A DNA stretch of 10,355 bases from assembly GCA_021160205.1 (NCBI GenBank), contig JAGHCZ010000135.1, positions 1 to 10,355 on the forward strand. The letters are read 5' to 3'. Numbering within the stretch: position 1 is the stretch's first letter; every line of letters begins with the position of its first letter. The notes beneath the pieces were generated by a model, which ran no database searches, was not told where the DNA came from, and was given only the letters and a program-made list of their open reading frames with translations. This document shows positions 1 through 6,386 of this stretch, piece after piece. The translations under genes were made by a program, and so were the position numbers. The DNA is from Nitrososphaerota archaeon (GTDB taxonomy: Archaea > Thermoproteota > Nitrososphaeria_A > Caldarchaeales > Wolframiiraptoraceae).

Positions 1-80
1 ATGTTGCCTCGATCGCGGTCCACTCGCCTCCGGACAAGATTATTGATATATCAGCGAACATCCACCTTGTAGGGCGCGAA

Positions 81-839
81 ATGCGGGGCCGCTCAAACCT
101 CCGGCGAAAGGCGATCTCCGTCATGTTCATGATCTTCATCGCTATCTCGATCCTAAGCGCGGTATTCATAACGATGTACCTCTACCTCCTGAGAGCATCC
201 ACCATGGACACCGAAGCCGAAAGGCTCTACGCAGAAGCAGCACAATAAAGACTTGAAGCAATCTATAATCCTGCAGAAGAAAATCTCACAGTAAGGAACA
301 CGGGTGGAATAAGCGTAGTCCTAAAGTACCTAGTCGAAAGAGATGAATCCACCGGACAGGCGAAGATAATGGACTTCGCAGAAAAATTATCAGACACTGT
401 TTTGTCACCTAACGAAACTGCTTGGACCATTTATTCAAAAAGCAACGCCGAAAATGAGCTTCTAATCGTAACTGAGAGAGGAAACATATTCAGAGCAGAA
501 GAAGCCGCTCAAACAGGACCCGGAATAGGACAATTCGTAATGAAGCTCAATCCAACTCACATAACGATTTCTAAAGGTTCTACTGGACAGACGACCCTCA
601 CTCTCATTTCGGATCAAGCATATGAAGGAGATCCGGTTCAAATCAATATCCGCAACTGTTCGAAGAATTGGGGCTGTAGCATTTCACAGAACCCTGTAGA
701 GTTAGATCCGGGATCTCAAAATACTACAATTATTACGATACAGGCTAAGGGAAAGAAAGGAGATTATTCACTTCTTATCGAGGGGATAGGATCTGGAGGG
801 GAGACCGAGTACGCTACGTTGAGGGTTACTGTTTCCTAA
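81..839 (+). pseudogene. Type IV prepilin-like membrane-anchored surface protein, broken by an in-frame TAA
   Basis: One reading frame runs from the left edge (base 3) to the TAA at 837-839, interrupted only by a TAA at 246-248. From the ATG at 81, a basic stretch (RRKA) is followed by about 20 hydrophobic residues (ISVMFMIFIAISILSAVFIT). This resembles the class III signal peptide of archaeal pilins, with possible cleavage after RRKA. A short helical stretch then leads to the stop. After the stop the same frame continues (RLEAIYNPAEENLTVRN...) into a Thr/Ser-rich, probably beta-sandwich region, roughly residues 150-250, with a Cys pair about nine residues apart. The whole would be about 252 residues, exported and held by its N-terminal helix. 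A CAA-to-TAA change or a sequencing error would explain the break. The start is uncertain because the frame stays open upstream of 81 (bases 3-80). Translation of the second part alone could begin at ATG 369, but that product would lack the membrane anchor. The function is not known. Confidence 0.6.
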
Positions 840-860
840 ATAAAAAACTAAATAATAACC

Positions 861-888
861 TTAGCAGGTCTTAATGCTGCTCCGCTAA
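861..888. other. Small inverted repeat between the pilin-like gene and the DUF6485-type gene
   Basis: AGCAG (863-867) pairs with CTGCT (877-881) around a 9-nt loop. Alternatively TTAGC (861-865) pairs with GCTAA (884-888). No T-run follows, so it is not a clear terminator. It could be a weak RNA hairpin, an operator or chance. Confidence 0.25.
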
Positions 889-907
889 GTAAGCGATTAA
901 AAACTAT

Positions 908-915
908 GAGGGTGA
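908..915 (+). promoter_or_regulatory. Shine-Dalgarno site deciding the start of the DUF6485-type gene
   Basis: GAGGGTGA contains the canonical archaeal GGTGA core and ends 5 nt before the ATG at 921. It overlaps the alternative upstream ATG at 906, which has no such site of its own. The later ATG is therefore the better start. Confidence 0.6.
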
Positions 916-920
916 AAATT

Positions 921-1130
921 ATGGTTCAAAGGATTTGTAAACAAGAGGAGAATTTGCGGAATTGTCCTTGTACTTGGGAGCCTTGTGATAAGAAGGGGAT
1001 TTGCTGCGAGTGCATTAGGTATCATTGGAGCCGCGGAGAGCTTCCCGCCTGCTTTTTCCCACCTGAAATAGAGAAGACCTATGACCGATCGATTAAGAGG
1101 TTCATCGAGTACTGGAGCAAGCGGATTTAA
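921..1130 (+). CDS. Small cysteine-rich protein, DUF6485-like
   Basis: This is a 69-residue protein from ATG 921 (74 residues if ATG 906 is used). It has eight cysteines in the first two thirds: one near the N terminus, then CPC, C, CCEC and a last C in LPACFFP. The order C-x8-C-x-C-x4-C-x5-CC-x-C-x12-C, with the ending [18 protein letters not shown], matches my recollection of DUF6485, a small family found in archaea and bacteria. No function is established for it. The cysteine spacing suggests binding of zinc or another metal, or an iron-sulfur cluster; that is inference. There is no signal peptide or membrane segment, so it is probably cytoplasmic. It stands alone, reads toward nadE with 22 bp between the stops, and ends before a T-run. 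I am confident it is a real gene and less so about the family name. Confidence 0.8.
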   Translation: MVQRICKQEENLRNCPCTWEPCDKKGICCECIRYHWSRGELPACFFPPEIEKTYDRSIKRFIEYWSKRI

Positions 1131-1138
1131 GAGCCCTC

Positions 1139-1144
1139 TTTTTT
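1139..1144 (+). terminator. T-run terminator after the cysteine-rich gene
   Basis: Six consecutive T residues follow GAGCCCTC just after the stop codon, with further T-rich sequence at 1150-1164. Archaeal RNA polymerase commonly stops at such T-runs. It lies in the short convergent gap before the 3' end of nadE. Confidence 0.45.
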
Positions 1145-1152
1145 CAATATTT

Positions 1153-1950
1153 TTAAATTATTTTCGCTATAGGCGGTAGCACGCGTTTATGCTCATTTAG
1201 GTGTATTCTCCGTATAATTGCTCGAACTTTTCCTTCCGAGAATCTCGTCTCTTGGATTATTTCCTCGATGGATCTACCCAAATCCATGTATAAGTAGAGA
1301 ACTCTATCGATTTCTTCGTAGGATGCTCCCAGTTCTCCTTCGGCTGTTTGTCCGGGTAAGAGCGCGGGGCTGCTCGGCTTTTCCACTATGGTTTTCGGCA
1401 GGCCTAGCTTCTTGGCAAGCTCTCTGACCTGCGTTTTATAGAGATCGCCTATTGGGAGGAAGTCAACCGCGCCGTCTCCATATTTCGTGAAGTACCCTAA
1501 AAGCAGCTCGCTCTTATCCCCGGTTCCGCAGACGAGCAGGTTCCTCGAGTTCGCGTAGTAGTATAGATTGATCATCCTAAGCCTGGCCCGTAGGTTCGCG
1601 TTCGCGATGTCCGCTTCTTCGTCATAAAAGGGAACGTTCTTCGAGAAGGCATCATATAACGTCTTTATATCTACGAAATGGCATTCTAAACCAAAGTCTT
1701 CGGCGAGCCTTTTGGCGTCTTCAACGTCCCTCACAGGCGTCACCGAGCTATCCGGCATAATCAAGGCCTTGACTCGATCTCTCCCAAGAGCCTTGACCGA
1801 GAGGGCGCAGACAACCGAGGAATCGAGGCCTCCGCTCAGCCCTATCACGACGCCGCGGCTACCAGCCTTTTCCACGATTTGGACGATGAACTCGGAGATT
1901 CTGGAGATAACTTCATCATAATTAAGCTCAAAAAGCCCAGCACCAGACAT
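1153..1950 (-). CDS. nadE: NH3-dependent NAD+ synthetase
   Basis: It makes NAD+ from nicotinic acid adenine dinucleotide, ATP and ammonia, the last step of NAD biosynthesis in the cytoplasm. At 265 residues it has the usual length of the ammonia-dependent form and lacks the N-terminal nitrilase-like glutaminase domain of the longer enzymes. The ATP pyrophosphatase P-loop SGGLDSS lies at residues 39-45. The family hallmarks GTGDKSELLLGYFTKYGDG and the later KPSSPALLPGQTAEGELG segment, which contribute to substrate and ATP binding, are both present. The ATG at 1950 has no Shine-Dalgarno site but lies about 34 nt downstream of a TATA-like element, fitting a nearly leaderless message. It is transcribed alone, divergent from the tRNA gene. 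Nothing is missing or truncated. Confidence 0.96.
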   Translation of the reverse strand: MSGAGLFELNYDEVISRISEFIVQIVEKAGSRGVVIGLSGGLDSSVVCALSVKALGRDRVKALIMPDSSVTPVRDVEDAKRLAEDFGLECHFVDIKTLYDAFSKNVPFYDEEADIANANLRARLRMINLYYYANSRNLLVCGTGDKSELLLGYFTKYGDGAVDFLPIGDLYKTQVRELAKKLGLPKTIVEKPSSPALLPGQTAEGELGASYEEIDRVLYLYMDLGRSIEEIIQETRFSEGKVRAIIRRIHLNEHKRVLPPIAKII

Positions 1951-1976
1951 TCTAACTCAATCACGAGCACATCCTC

Positions 1977-1990
1977 ATATATTAATTAAA
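1977..1990 (-). promoter_or_regulatory. TATA-like promoter element of nadE
   Basis: Read on the minus strand this is TTTAATTAATATAT. It is centred about 34 nt upstream of the nadE ATG, predicting transcription start within about 10 nt of the start codon. Confidence 0.5.
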
Positions 1991-2017
1991 ACCAAAAAAT
2001 CCAACAACAAATACACG

Positions 2018-2029
2018 ATTAAATATAAA
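2018..2029 (+). promoter_or_regulatory. TATA-like promoter element of tRNA-Gly
   Basis: The AT-rich ATTAAATATAAA lies about 27-38 nt upstream of the mature tRNA 5' end, the distance expected for an archaeal TATA box. It shares the divergent gap with the nadE promoter. Confidence 0.5.
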
Positions 2030-2055
2030 ATTCAGCGCAATCAAATAAAATCCAG

Positions 2056-2129
2056 GCGGCCGTCGTCTAGCCTGGAAGGACGCTGGCCTTCCGAGCCAGC
2101 GGTCCCGGGTTCAAATCCCGGCGGCCGCA
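2056..2129 (+). tRNA. tRNA-Gly (anticodon TCC)
   Basis: A complete 74-nt cloverleaf without an intron. The acceptor stem GCGGCCG (2056-2062) pairs with CGGCCGC (2122-2128), followed by discriminator A at 2129. The D stem GTCT pairs with GGAC. The anticodon stem CTGGC (2083-2087) pairs with GCCAG (2095-2099) around loop CTTCCGA, placing anticodon TCC at 2090-2092, which reads GGA and possibly other GGN codons. The variable region has 5 nt. The T stem CCGGG/CCCGG encloses the loop TTCAAAT. CCA is not encoded. G15 (base 2070) is the position that TgtA modifies toward archaeosine, so this tRNA is a candidate substrate of the TgtA encoded further right. Confidence 0.97.
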
Positions 2130-2140
2130 TTTCCGCCAAT

Positions 2141-2148
2141 CTTATATT
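2141..2148 (+). promoter_or_regulatory. TATA-like promoter element of galK
   Basis: CTTATATT is centred about 28 nt upstream of the ATG at 2173, predicting a leaderless galK message. The following T-rich stretch (2154-2171) may also terminate the tRNA transcript. A TTG start at 2155 would lie only about 10 nt from this element, between promoter and initiation site, which argues against that start. Confidence 0.45.
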
Positions 2149-2172
2149 GCGAGTTTGGTTGGTTTTGTTTTG

Positions 2173-3435
2173 ATGAAGGGAAGTGTGGTTAGGCGGAGGC
2201 TTTTGGAGGAGCTTGGGGGTGGGTCCGGGAAAGATTTGGTGCTTGTTTCTGCTCCGGGTAGGGCTGATTTCCTGAATACTCATCAAGATTATAAGGGGCT
2301 GCCTGTAGTTCCCGTAGCCGTTAAGCTTAGATGCTATTCGATGGGTTTTCTCAACGGCTCTAATGTCGTCAGGTTCGCTAGCTTGAACCTAAAGGAAAGT
2401 GGGAGAGAATACCGAGACGAGTTTGAGCTTGACGGATTGGAATGCAGAGGCGGAGGATGGTTCGGCGACTACGTCAGATCCATCTTTAAAGCGTTCACGG
2501 AAAGCGGGTACGAGGCTAAGGGCATGGACATAGCTTTGTGGAGCGAGGTACCGATAGGCGCGGGGCTGTCTAGCAGCGCGTCTCTAGAGGTCTCGATCGC
2601 CAAGCTAGTTTCGGAGCTCTGCGGCTTAGGCTTAGATAGAAAAACTTTGGCCGAGATAGCGTTTAAGGCTGAGCACGATATAATGGGGATCCCATGCGGT
2701 AGATTAGATCAATACGCGTCCGCGTTCGGGGGAGTGATCAAGATCGAAACCAGGCCTCCATTTGACGTCGAAGAACTTCCCGCGAAAAACCTAGTCTTCG
2801 TAATCTCCGATTCGGGAGAGCACAGGAGAATAATCTCCGTTCACCCGATCAGGCAGCGTGAAATAAATCAAGCGCTTAAGCTTTTGTTAGACGAGGTGAA
2901 AATTCCTCCCGATGTTGCAAGGCATTTAAGCCGTCATTTTTATGAAACTCGGTGGGAAAGCGTCCTGGATTCGCTTGAGAATTATCTAGGATCGCTGCCC
3001 GAGAAGCTGGCAAACAGGTTGAGGTTCACTCTCAGAACTCATAGATCGACGATGTACGCTATTGAGATCCTCAAAGGACGTAAGCCTAGAAGAGAAGAAT
3101 TCATCAAAGCAGTGGGAGAAGATTTCGCCGAGAAATGTAAAGTCGACTTCGAGGACTCTCTTTCAGTTATAGGCGCCATCATGAACTATCAACACCTGCT
3201 TTTAAGAGATCTCTACGAGGTCAGCACTCGAAAACTCGAAGAATTGAGGAAAATTCTTCTCGACGCGGGCGCTTTAGGAGCGAAGATTTCTGGAGCCGGT
3301 TTAGGAGGAGCAATAATAGCATTAGCGAGAGACCTGAGGTCGGCTGAAGAAATTAGGAAAAAATGCATCGAGGAAGGTTTTTCATCGACTTGGTCTTCTA
3401 CTCCGGATGAAGGCGCCAGAAAAGAGCAGGTTTAG
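2173..3435 (+). CDS. galK: Galactokinase-like GHMP kinase
   Basis: A 420-residue GHMP-family sugar kinase, predicted to phosphorylate galactose at C1 with ATP as the entry step of the Leloir pathway. N-terminal APGR (27-30) and THQDY (36-40) occupy the place of the galactokinase signature. The ATP-binding motif VPIGAGLSSSASLE spans 126-139. CGRLDQ (175-180) contains Asp179, the expected catalytic base. The third GHMP motif GAKISGAGLGG is at 369-379. The Glu of the usual GEHxDY sugar-binding motif is replaced by Thr36, so the exact sugar is less certain than the class. It is longer than the roughly 350-residue Pyrococcus enzyme. ATG 2173 is preferred over an in-frame TTG at 2155 because of the promoter position. 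galE and galT follow on the same strand, supporting galactose as substrate. Related GHMP kinases for N-acetylgalactosamine or other sugars remain possible. Confidence 0.85.
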   Translation: MKGSVVRRRLLEELGGGSGKDLVLVSAPGRADFLNTHQDYKGLPVVPVAVKLRCYSMGFLNGSNVVRFASLNLKESGREYRDEFELDGLECRGGGWFGDYVRSIFKAFTESGYEAKGMDIALWSEVPIGAGLSSSASLEVSIAKLVSELCGLGLDRKTLAEIAFKAEHDIMGIPCGRLDQYASAFGGVIKIETRPPFDVEELPAKNLVFVISDSGEHRRIISVHPIRQREINQALKLLLDEVKIPPDVARHLSRHFYETRWESVLDSLENYLGSLPEKLANRLRFTLRTHRSTMYAIEILKGRKPRREEFIKAVGEDFAEKCKVDFEDSLSVIGAIMNYQHLLLRDLYEVSTRKLEELRKILLDAGALGAKISGAGLGGAIIALARDLRSAEEIRKKCIEEGFSSTWSSTPDEGARKEQV

Positions 3436-3442
3436 CTTCAAG

Positions 3443-3452
3443 ATTTATTAAA
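3443..3452 (+). promoter_or_regulatory. Possible TATA-like promoter element of galE-galT
   Basis: ATTTATTAAA lies just after the galK stop and about 35 nt upstream of the galE TTG start. It could give galE-galT their own short-leader transcript, although read-through from galK is equally possible. Confidence 0.35.
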
Positions 3453-3482
3453 CGCACATCCATCCTTTGACTCGAAAGCTGA

Positions 3483-4430
3483 TTGAATGCGCGTAAAGTT
3501 CTCGTAACAGGCGGCGCAGGCTTCATCGGAAGCCACTTAGTAGATGCGTTGATGAAGCTCGGATATAAAGTCAGGGTAATCGACGACCTTAGTCAAGGGA
3601 AATTAGAGAACGTCTCGCGGTGGGAAGGGAGCCCCGGCTTCGAGTTCGTTAAAGGCGACGTAACCGAAGAGGAAGTCGTGCTTGACGCGGTTAAAGGATG
3701 CGACGCCGTATTTCATTTAGCTGCGAACCCTGAGGTGAGGATAGGTGATCCGCGAGTACACTTCAAACAAAACGTTTATGCGACCTATGTGGTCTTGGAG
3801 GCGATGAGGGCTAATAGCGTGAAAAAAATTGTTTTTACGTCGTCGTCAACGGTTTACGGAGATGCCAGCGTTCTCCCAACTCCAGAAGATTATTCGCCTC
3901 TGATTCCCATATCGATGTACGGAGCCTGTAAGCTTGCAAGCGAATCGCTCATAACGGGATACAGTAAAACTTTTGATATCAGCGCGGTGATTCTCAGGTT
4001 GGCGAACATAGTGGGATCGAGATCTAGGCACGGGGTCATAGTGGACTTCATTAAAAAGCTACGGAAGAATCCAAATAGATTAGAGGTTTTGGGAGACGGG
4101 GAGCAGACAAAGTCATATCTCCTAGTTGACGAATGCGTCGAGGCAATTTTAAGGGCGTTCGAGGCCATGGATTCCGAAATTCAAGTCTACAACGTGGGAT
4201 CGGAGGATGCTATTAACGTTAAGCGCATAGCGGAAATAGTGATAGAAGAGCTGAAACTAAAGGACGTGAAGATAACCTATACCGGGGGAATCGAAGGAAG
4301 AGGATGGCTGGGAGATGTTAAGAAAATGTGGCTTGATATATCTAAAATAAAGAAGCTCGGGTGGAAACCGAGGCACAGCAGCAGCGAAGCCGTTAGATTG
4401 GCAGCTCGTGCCCTCAAAAAGGAGGTATGA
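3483..4430 (+). CDS. galE: UDP-glucose 4-epimerase (NAD-dependent epimerase/dehydratase)
   Basis: It interconverts UDP-galactose and UDP-glucose using bound NAD+, regenerating the uridylyl donor for GalT. The 315-residue protein is a short-chain dehydrogenase of the extended type. The Rossmann motif GGAGFIG is at 10-16, Asp34-Asp35 end the second strand (NAD rather than NADP preference), and FHLAANPEVR is at 77-86. The catalytic set is Ser/Thr at 122-123 (TSSSTVYGD) and YGACK with Tyr146 and Lys150. The start must be TTG 3483: the nearby ATG at 3487 is in another frame and no other in-frame start precedes the Rossmann motif. The gene lies 47 bp after galK and its stop overlaps the galT ribosome-binding region. 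Related UDP-sugar epimerases, for example those acting on UDP-GlcNAc, cannot be told apart by motif alone; the neighbours favour galactose. Confidence 0.92.
   Translation: MNARKVLVTGGAGFIGSHLVDALMKLGYKVRVIDDLSQGKLENVSRWEGSPGFEFVKGDVTEEEVVLDAVKGCDAVFHLAANPEVRIGDPRVHFKQNVYATYVVLEAMRANSVKKIVFTSSSTVYGDASVLPTPEDYSPLIPISMYGACKLASESLITGYSKTFDISAVILRLANIVGSRSRHGVIVDFIKKLRKNPNRLEVLGDGEQTKSYLLVDECVEAILRAFEAMDSEIQVYNVGSEDAINVKRIAEIVIEELKLKDVKITYTGGIEGRGWLGDVKKMWLDISKIKKLGWKPRHSSSEAVRLAARALKKEV
4421..4426 (+). promoter_or_regulatory. Strong Shine-Dalgarno site deciding the galT start
   Basis: GGAGGT inside the last codons of galE ends 7 nt before the GTG at 4434. An ATG at 4427 directly abuts it and opens a different frame of only 60 codons, so it is not used. 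This arrangement implies galE-galT translational coupling. Confidence 0.8.
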
Positions 4431-4433
4431 AAA

Positions 4434-5417
4434 GTGACCCACGAATTAAGGCTTCACCCCCTTTTAGGCGGCTGGATAATAGTCTGCGGAAAAAGAGAAA
4501 AAAGACCGTGGAGATCAGGCGAATGCCCCTTCTGCCCGGGCAGAGAAGAGACGCGCGGCTCTTGGAAGGTTCTAGCTCTACCGAACAAGTTTCCAGCACT
4601 TTCTCCTAAAGCACCCGCCGTTCTGGAAGAACCATTTTTCAAAAGATCTAGGGCAATAGGAGAATGCGAGGTCATAATCGAGACTCCGCGGCATGAGGGT
4701 GACTTCTCGGATTTGCCGATCGAGCAGGTCGCGCTGTACATCGAGTTGCTGGCGGAGAGAACGCGGGTCTTGGGTTCAAAGCCGTATATAGAGACTGTGG
4801 TTCCGTTCAAAAACAAAGGCGCATTAATAGGTGTGTCGCTGACGCATCCTCACAGCCAGATCTACGCTTTTCCATTTATCCCCCCGAGAATAATGAAGGA
4901 AATAAGATCCGTGCAGGAGTTTAGGAAGAAGCATGGGGAGAATCTATTCGAGAAGATCTTGAAGGCGGAACTTGAAGACGGATCAAGGATAATTTACGCT
5001 AATAAGTCGTTCGTCCTTTTCATGCCGTTTTTTACCATGTGGCCCTATGAAATGCACATTTATCCGCTTAAAAATCCGAATTCACTCATGGATCTGGATA
5101 GAGAAGACGCTAAACTGCTCGGAGACGCGATCAGGGTTGCGGTCTCCATATACGAAAGTCTCTTCGGAAAAGACTGCGCATATATGATGATCTTCCATCA
5201 GGCTCCAGTCAAGGGCAGTTATCCGGATTATAGGCTGCACGTGGAGTTTTATCCTCCACACTTCACGGCGAATAGAATAAAATATGCTGCGGGGATCGAG
5301 TGGGGTGCTTGGGTATTCACCTACGATGGGATTCCGGAAGAGAGGGCTTCGGAGCTTCGCAAAGCTGCTAAAGAAGTTTTGAGCGAGATCGATCATCTAG
5401 GAGAAGTTTATGGCTGA
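4434..5417 (+). CDS. galT: Galactose-1-phosphate uridylyltransferase
   Basis: It exchanges galactose 1-phosphate and UDP-glucose for glucose 1-phosphate and UDP-galactose by a ping-pong reaction through a uridylylated histidine. The 327-residue protein has CPFC (31-34), equivalent to the zinc cysteines of the bacterial enzyme. His87 in ETPRHEGDFSD probably matches the third zinc ligand. The active-site motif HPHSQ is at 138-142, with His140 as the expected nucleophile and Gln142 contacting the phosphate. A C-terminal second HIT-like half with LHVEFYPPH follows. The gene starts at GTG with a strong ribosome-binding site 3 bp after the galE stop, so the two are cotranscribed. Its last 10 bp overlap the 3' end of the opposing tRNA thiolase gene. 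Length and motifs match archaeal GalT; ADP-glucose phosphorylase relatives are the main alternative. Confidence 0.93.
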   Translation: MTHELRLHPLLGGWIIVCGKREKRPWRSGECPFCPGREETRGSWKVLALPNKFPALSPKAPAVLEEPFFKRSRAIGECEVIIETPRHEGDFSDLPIEQVALYIELLAERTRVLGSKPYIETVVPFKNKGALIGVSLTHPHSQIYAFPFIPPRIMKEIRSVQEFRKKHGENLFEKILKAELEDGSRIIYANKSFVLFMPFFTMWPYEMHIYPLKNPNSLMDLDREDAKLLGDAIRVAVSIYESLFGKDCAYMMIFHQAPVKGSYPDYRLHVEFYPPHFTANRIKYAAGIEWGAWVFTYDGIPEERASELRKAAKEVLSEIDHLGEVYG

Positions 5418-6340
5418 TTCACGTCAGCTTTCCTGACTTTGGAAGAGATTTTGCAATAACTGCATATTTCCTTCAACGCGGGCATGCCGCATAGCTTGCA
5501 TTCCTTTAACGTAGGCTCTTCTATGCTCTGCTCCAATTTCGGCAAGATCCTCTTAACGTGAGATTTGTAGAGCATGTGCTTGAATCCCTGAATGTTCTTT
5601 TCTAAAAGCGCTATCAACTCCTTTCTCTTCATCATTCTCGAGCCTTTTCCCAAAGGGCACTTCGACTCCGTGAACGGCGTCTCGGTGGCCGAGGAGTAGT
5701 ACAGGTTTTCTTCTTCGGTCATCTCTATTAGGGGCTTTATCCTGTGAACCATTTTCGGATGAGTGCTCCAAGAAACCGGTCTGATCCTAACCAGCTCCTC
5801 TACCGCGCCCCTTAAGTACAGCTCAAACAAGATTTCGACGACGTCATCTAGGTTATGTCCCGTAGCGATCCTATCCGCTCCCAGCCGATAAGCGATCTTG
5901 TTCAAGAGATATCTTTTCACGGTTCCGCAGACTCCGCATATCCTTCTCCCATAAGGCGTGTCCTGAAAGTCCGGGATGGAGAATCCCTCCTCCCTCCGAA
6001 GGTCGTAGACCACGTAGTTGACGTCTAGTTGGCTGCACAGCTCTTCAACAGTTTTTTGGCATTCATCTGAATATCCAGCTATTCCTAGATTGAGATGTAT
6101 TGCGACCATTTTTAGCTCTGGAGCTATCTTGCGGAGCACTCTAAGCAGGGCGGAGCTATCTTTTCCACCGGATACCGCGACCGCGATAAATCTGGCTCCT
6201 TTAAGCATGCCGTGTTTAAGTATCGTGTTTAGCACCTTTCTTTCATAGTATTTGATGAAGCATTCTTTGCAGAGATGCATTTTAGCATGTCTTAGAACGT
6301 ATCCGTCCGCGGTCTTGCCGCAGCTTTTACATCGAGGCAT
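5408..6340 (-). CDS. ttuA: tRNA 2-thiouridine synthetase, TtuA/Ncs6 (CTU1) family
   Basis: It adenylates a tRNA uridine and replaces its O2 with sulfur. Family members act on U54 (TtuA, thermostability of tRNA) or wobble U34 (Ncs6/CTU1). Four parts are visible in 310 residues. The N-terminal zinc finger has C4, C7, C24 and C27. The ATP-pyrophosphatase P-loop SGGKDS is at 57-62. C135-x2-C138 together with C228 are the three cysteines that hold a [4Fe-4S] cluster in characterised TtuA. The C-terminal zinc finger has C281, C284, C293 and C296. The HLNLGIAGYS stretch resembles TtuA, but U54 versus U34 targeting cannot be settled here. ATG 6340 has GGAG 6 nt upstream (6347-6350). It lies 37 bp after the nuclease gene on the same strand, probably cotranscribed. 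No ubiquitin-like sulfur carrier is encoded nearby. Confidence 0.88.
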   Translation of the reverse strand: MPRCKSCGKTADGYVLRHAKMHLCKECFIKYYERKVLNTILKHGMLKGARFIAVAVSGGKDSSALLRVLRKIAPELKMVAIHLNLGIAGYSDECQKTVEELCSQLDVNYVVYDLRREEGFSIPDFQDTPYGRRICGVCGTVKRYLLNKIAYRLGADRIATGHNLDDVVEILFELYLRGAVEELVRIRPVSWSTHPKMVHRIKPLIEMTEEENLYYSSATETPFTESKCPLGKGSRMMKRKELIALLEKNIQGFKHMLYKSHVKRILPKLEQSIEEPTLKECKLCGMPALKEICSYCKISSKVRKADVNQP

Positions 6341-6366
6341 CTTTGACTCCGGTCATCAAGTAAGTG

Positions 6367-6386
6367 AATGATTCATTTTAAATTTC
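6367..6386 (-). promoter_or_regulatory. Perfect dyad next to a TATA-like element ahead of ttuA
   Basis: AATGATTCATT (6367-6377) is a perfect 5-1-5 inverted repeat. On the minus strand it follows directly after an AT-rich AAATTTAAAATG (6375-6386), which overlaps the stop of the upstream nuclease gene. The layout TATA, dyad, then the ttuA start about 27 nt later is what a repressor-controlled internal promoter would look like. No regulator is identified. Confidence 0.35.

Noticed and set aside
246..248. Programmed recoding of TAA as an amino acid
   Set aside because: Known archaeal recoding uses TAG (pyrrolysine) or TGA (selenocysteine). TAA serves as the normal stop in several genes here, and I see no recoding element downstream.
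906..920. ATG 906 as the start of the cysteine-rich gene
   Set aside because: The GAGGGTGA Shine-Dalgarno site overlaps it and is correctly spaced only for ATG 921.
2155..2172. TTG 2155 as the galK start
   Set aside because: It is too close to the TATA-like element, and its extra residues precede the region where galactokinases begin. ATG 2173 fits a leaderless transcript.
2041..2286. Minus-strand reading frame across the tRNA and the galK 5' end
   Set aside because: It lies antisense to a complete tRNA and galK, and its composition reflects the reverse of tRNA and coding sequence.
4427..4609. Small frame starting at the ATG next to GGAGGT
   Set aside because: There is no spacer between the ribosome-binding site and this ATG, and it overlaps galT in another frame. 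The GTG at 4434 is properly spaced.
4454..4816. 120-codon antisense frame inside galT
   Set aside because: The sense strand encodes conserved GalT zinc residues here. The antisense protein has no recognisable features.
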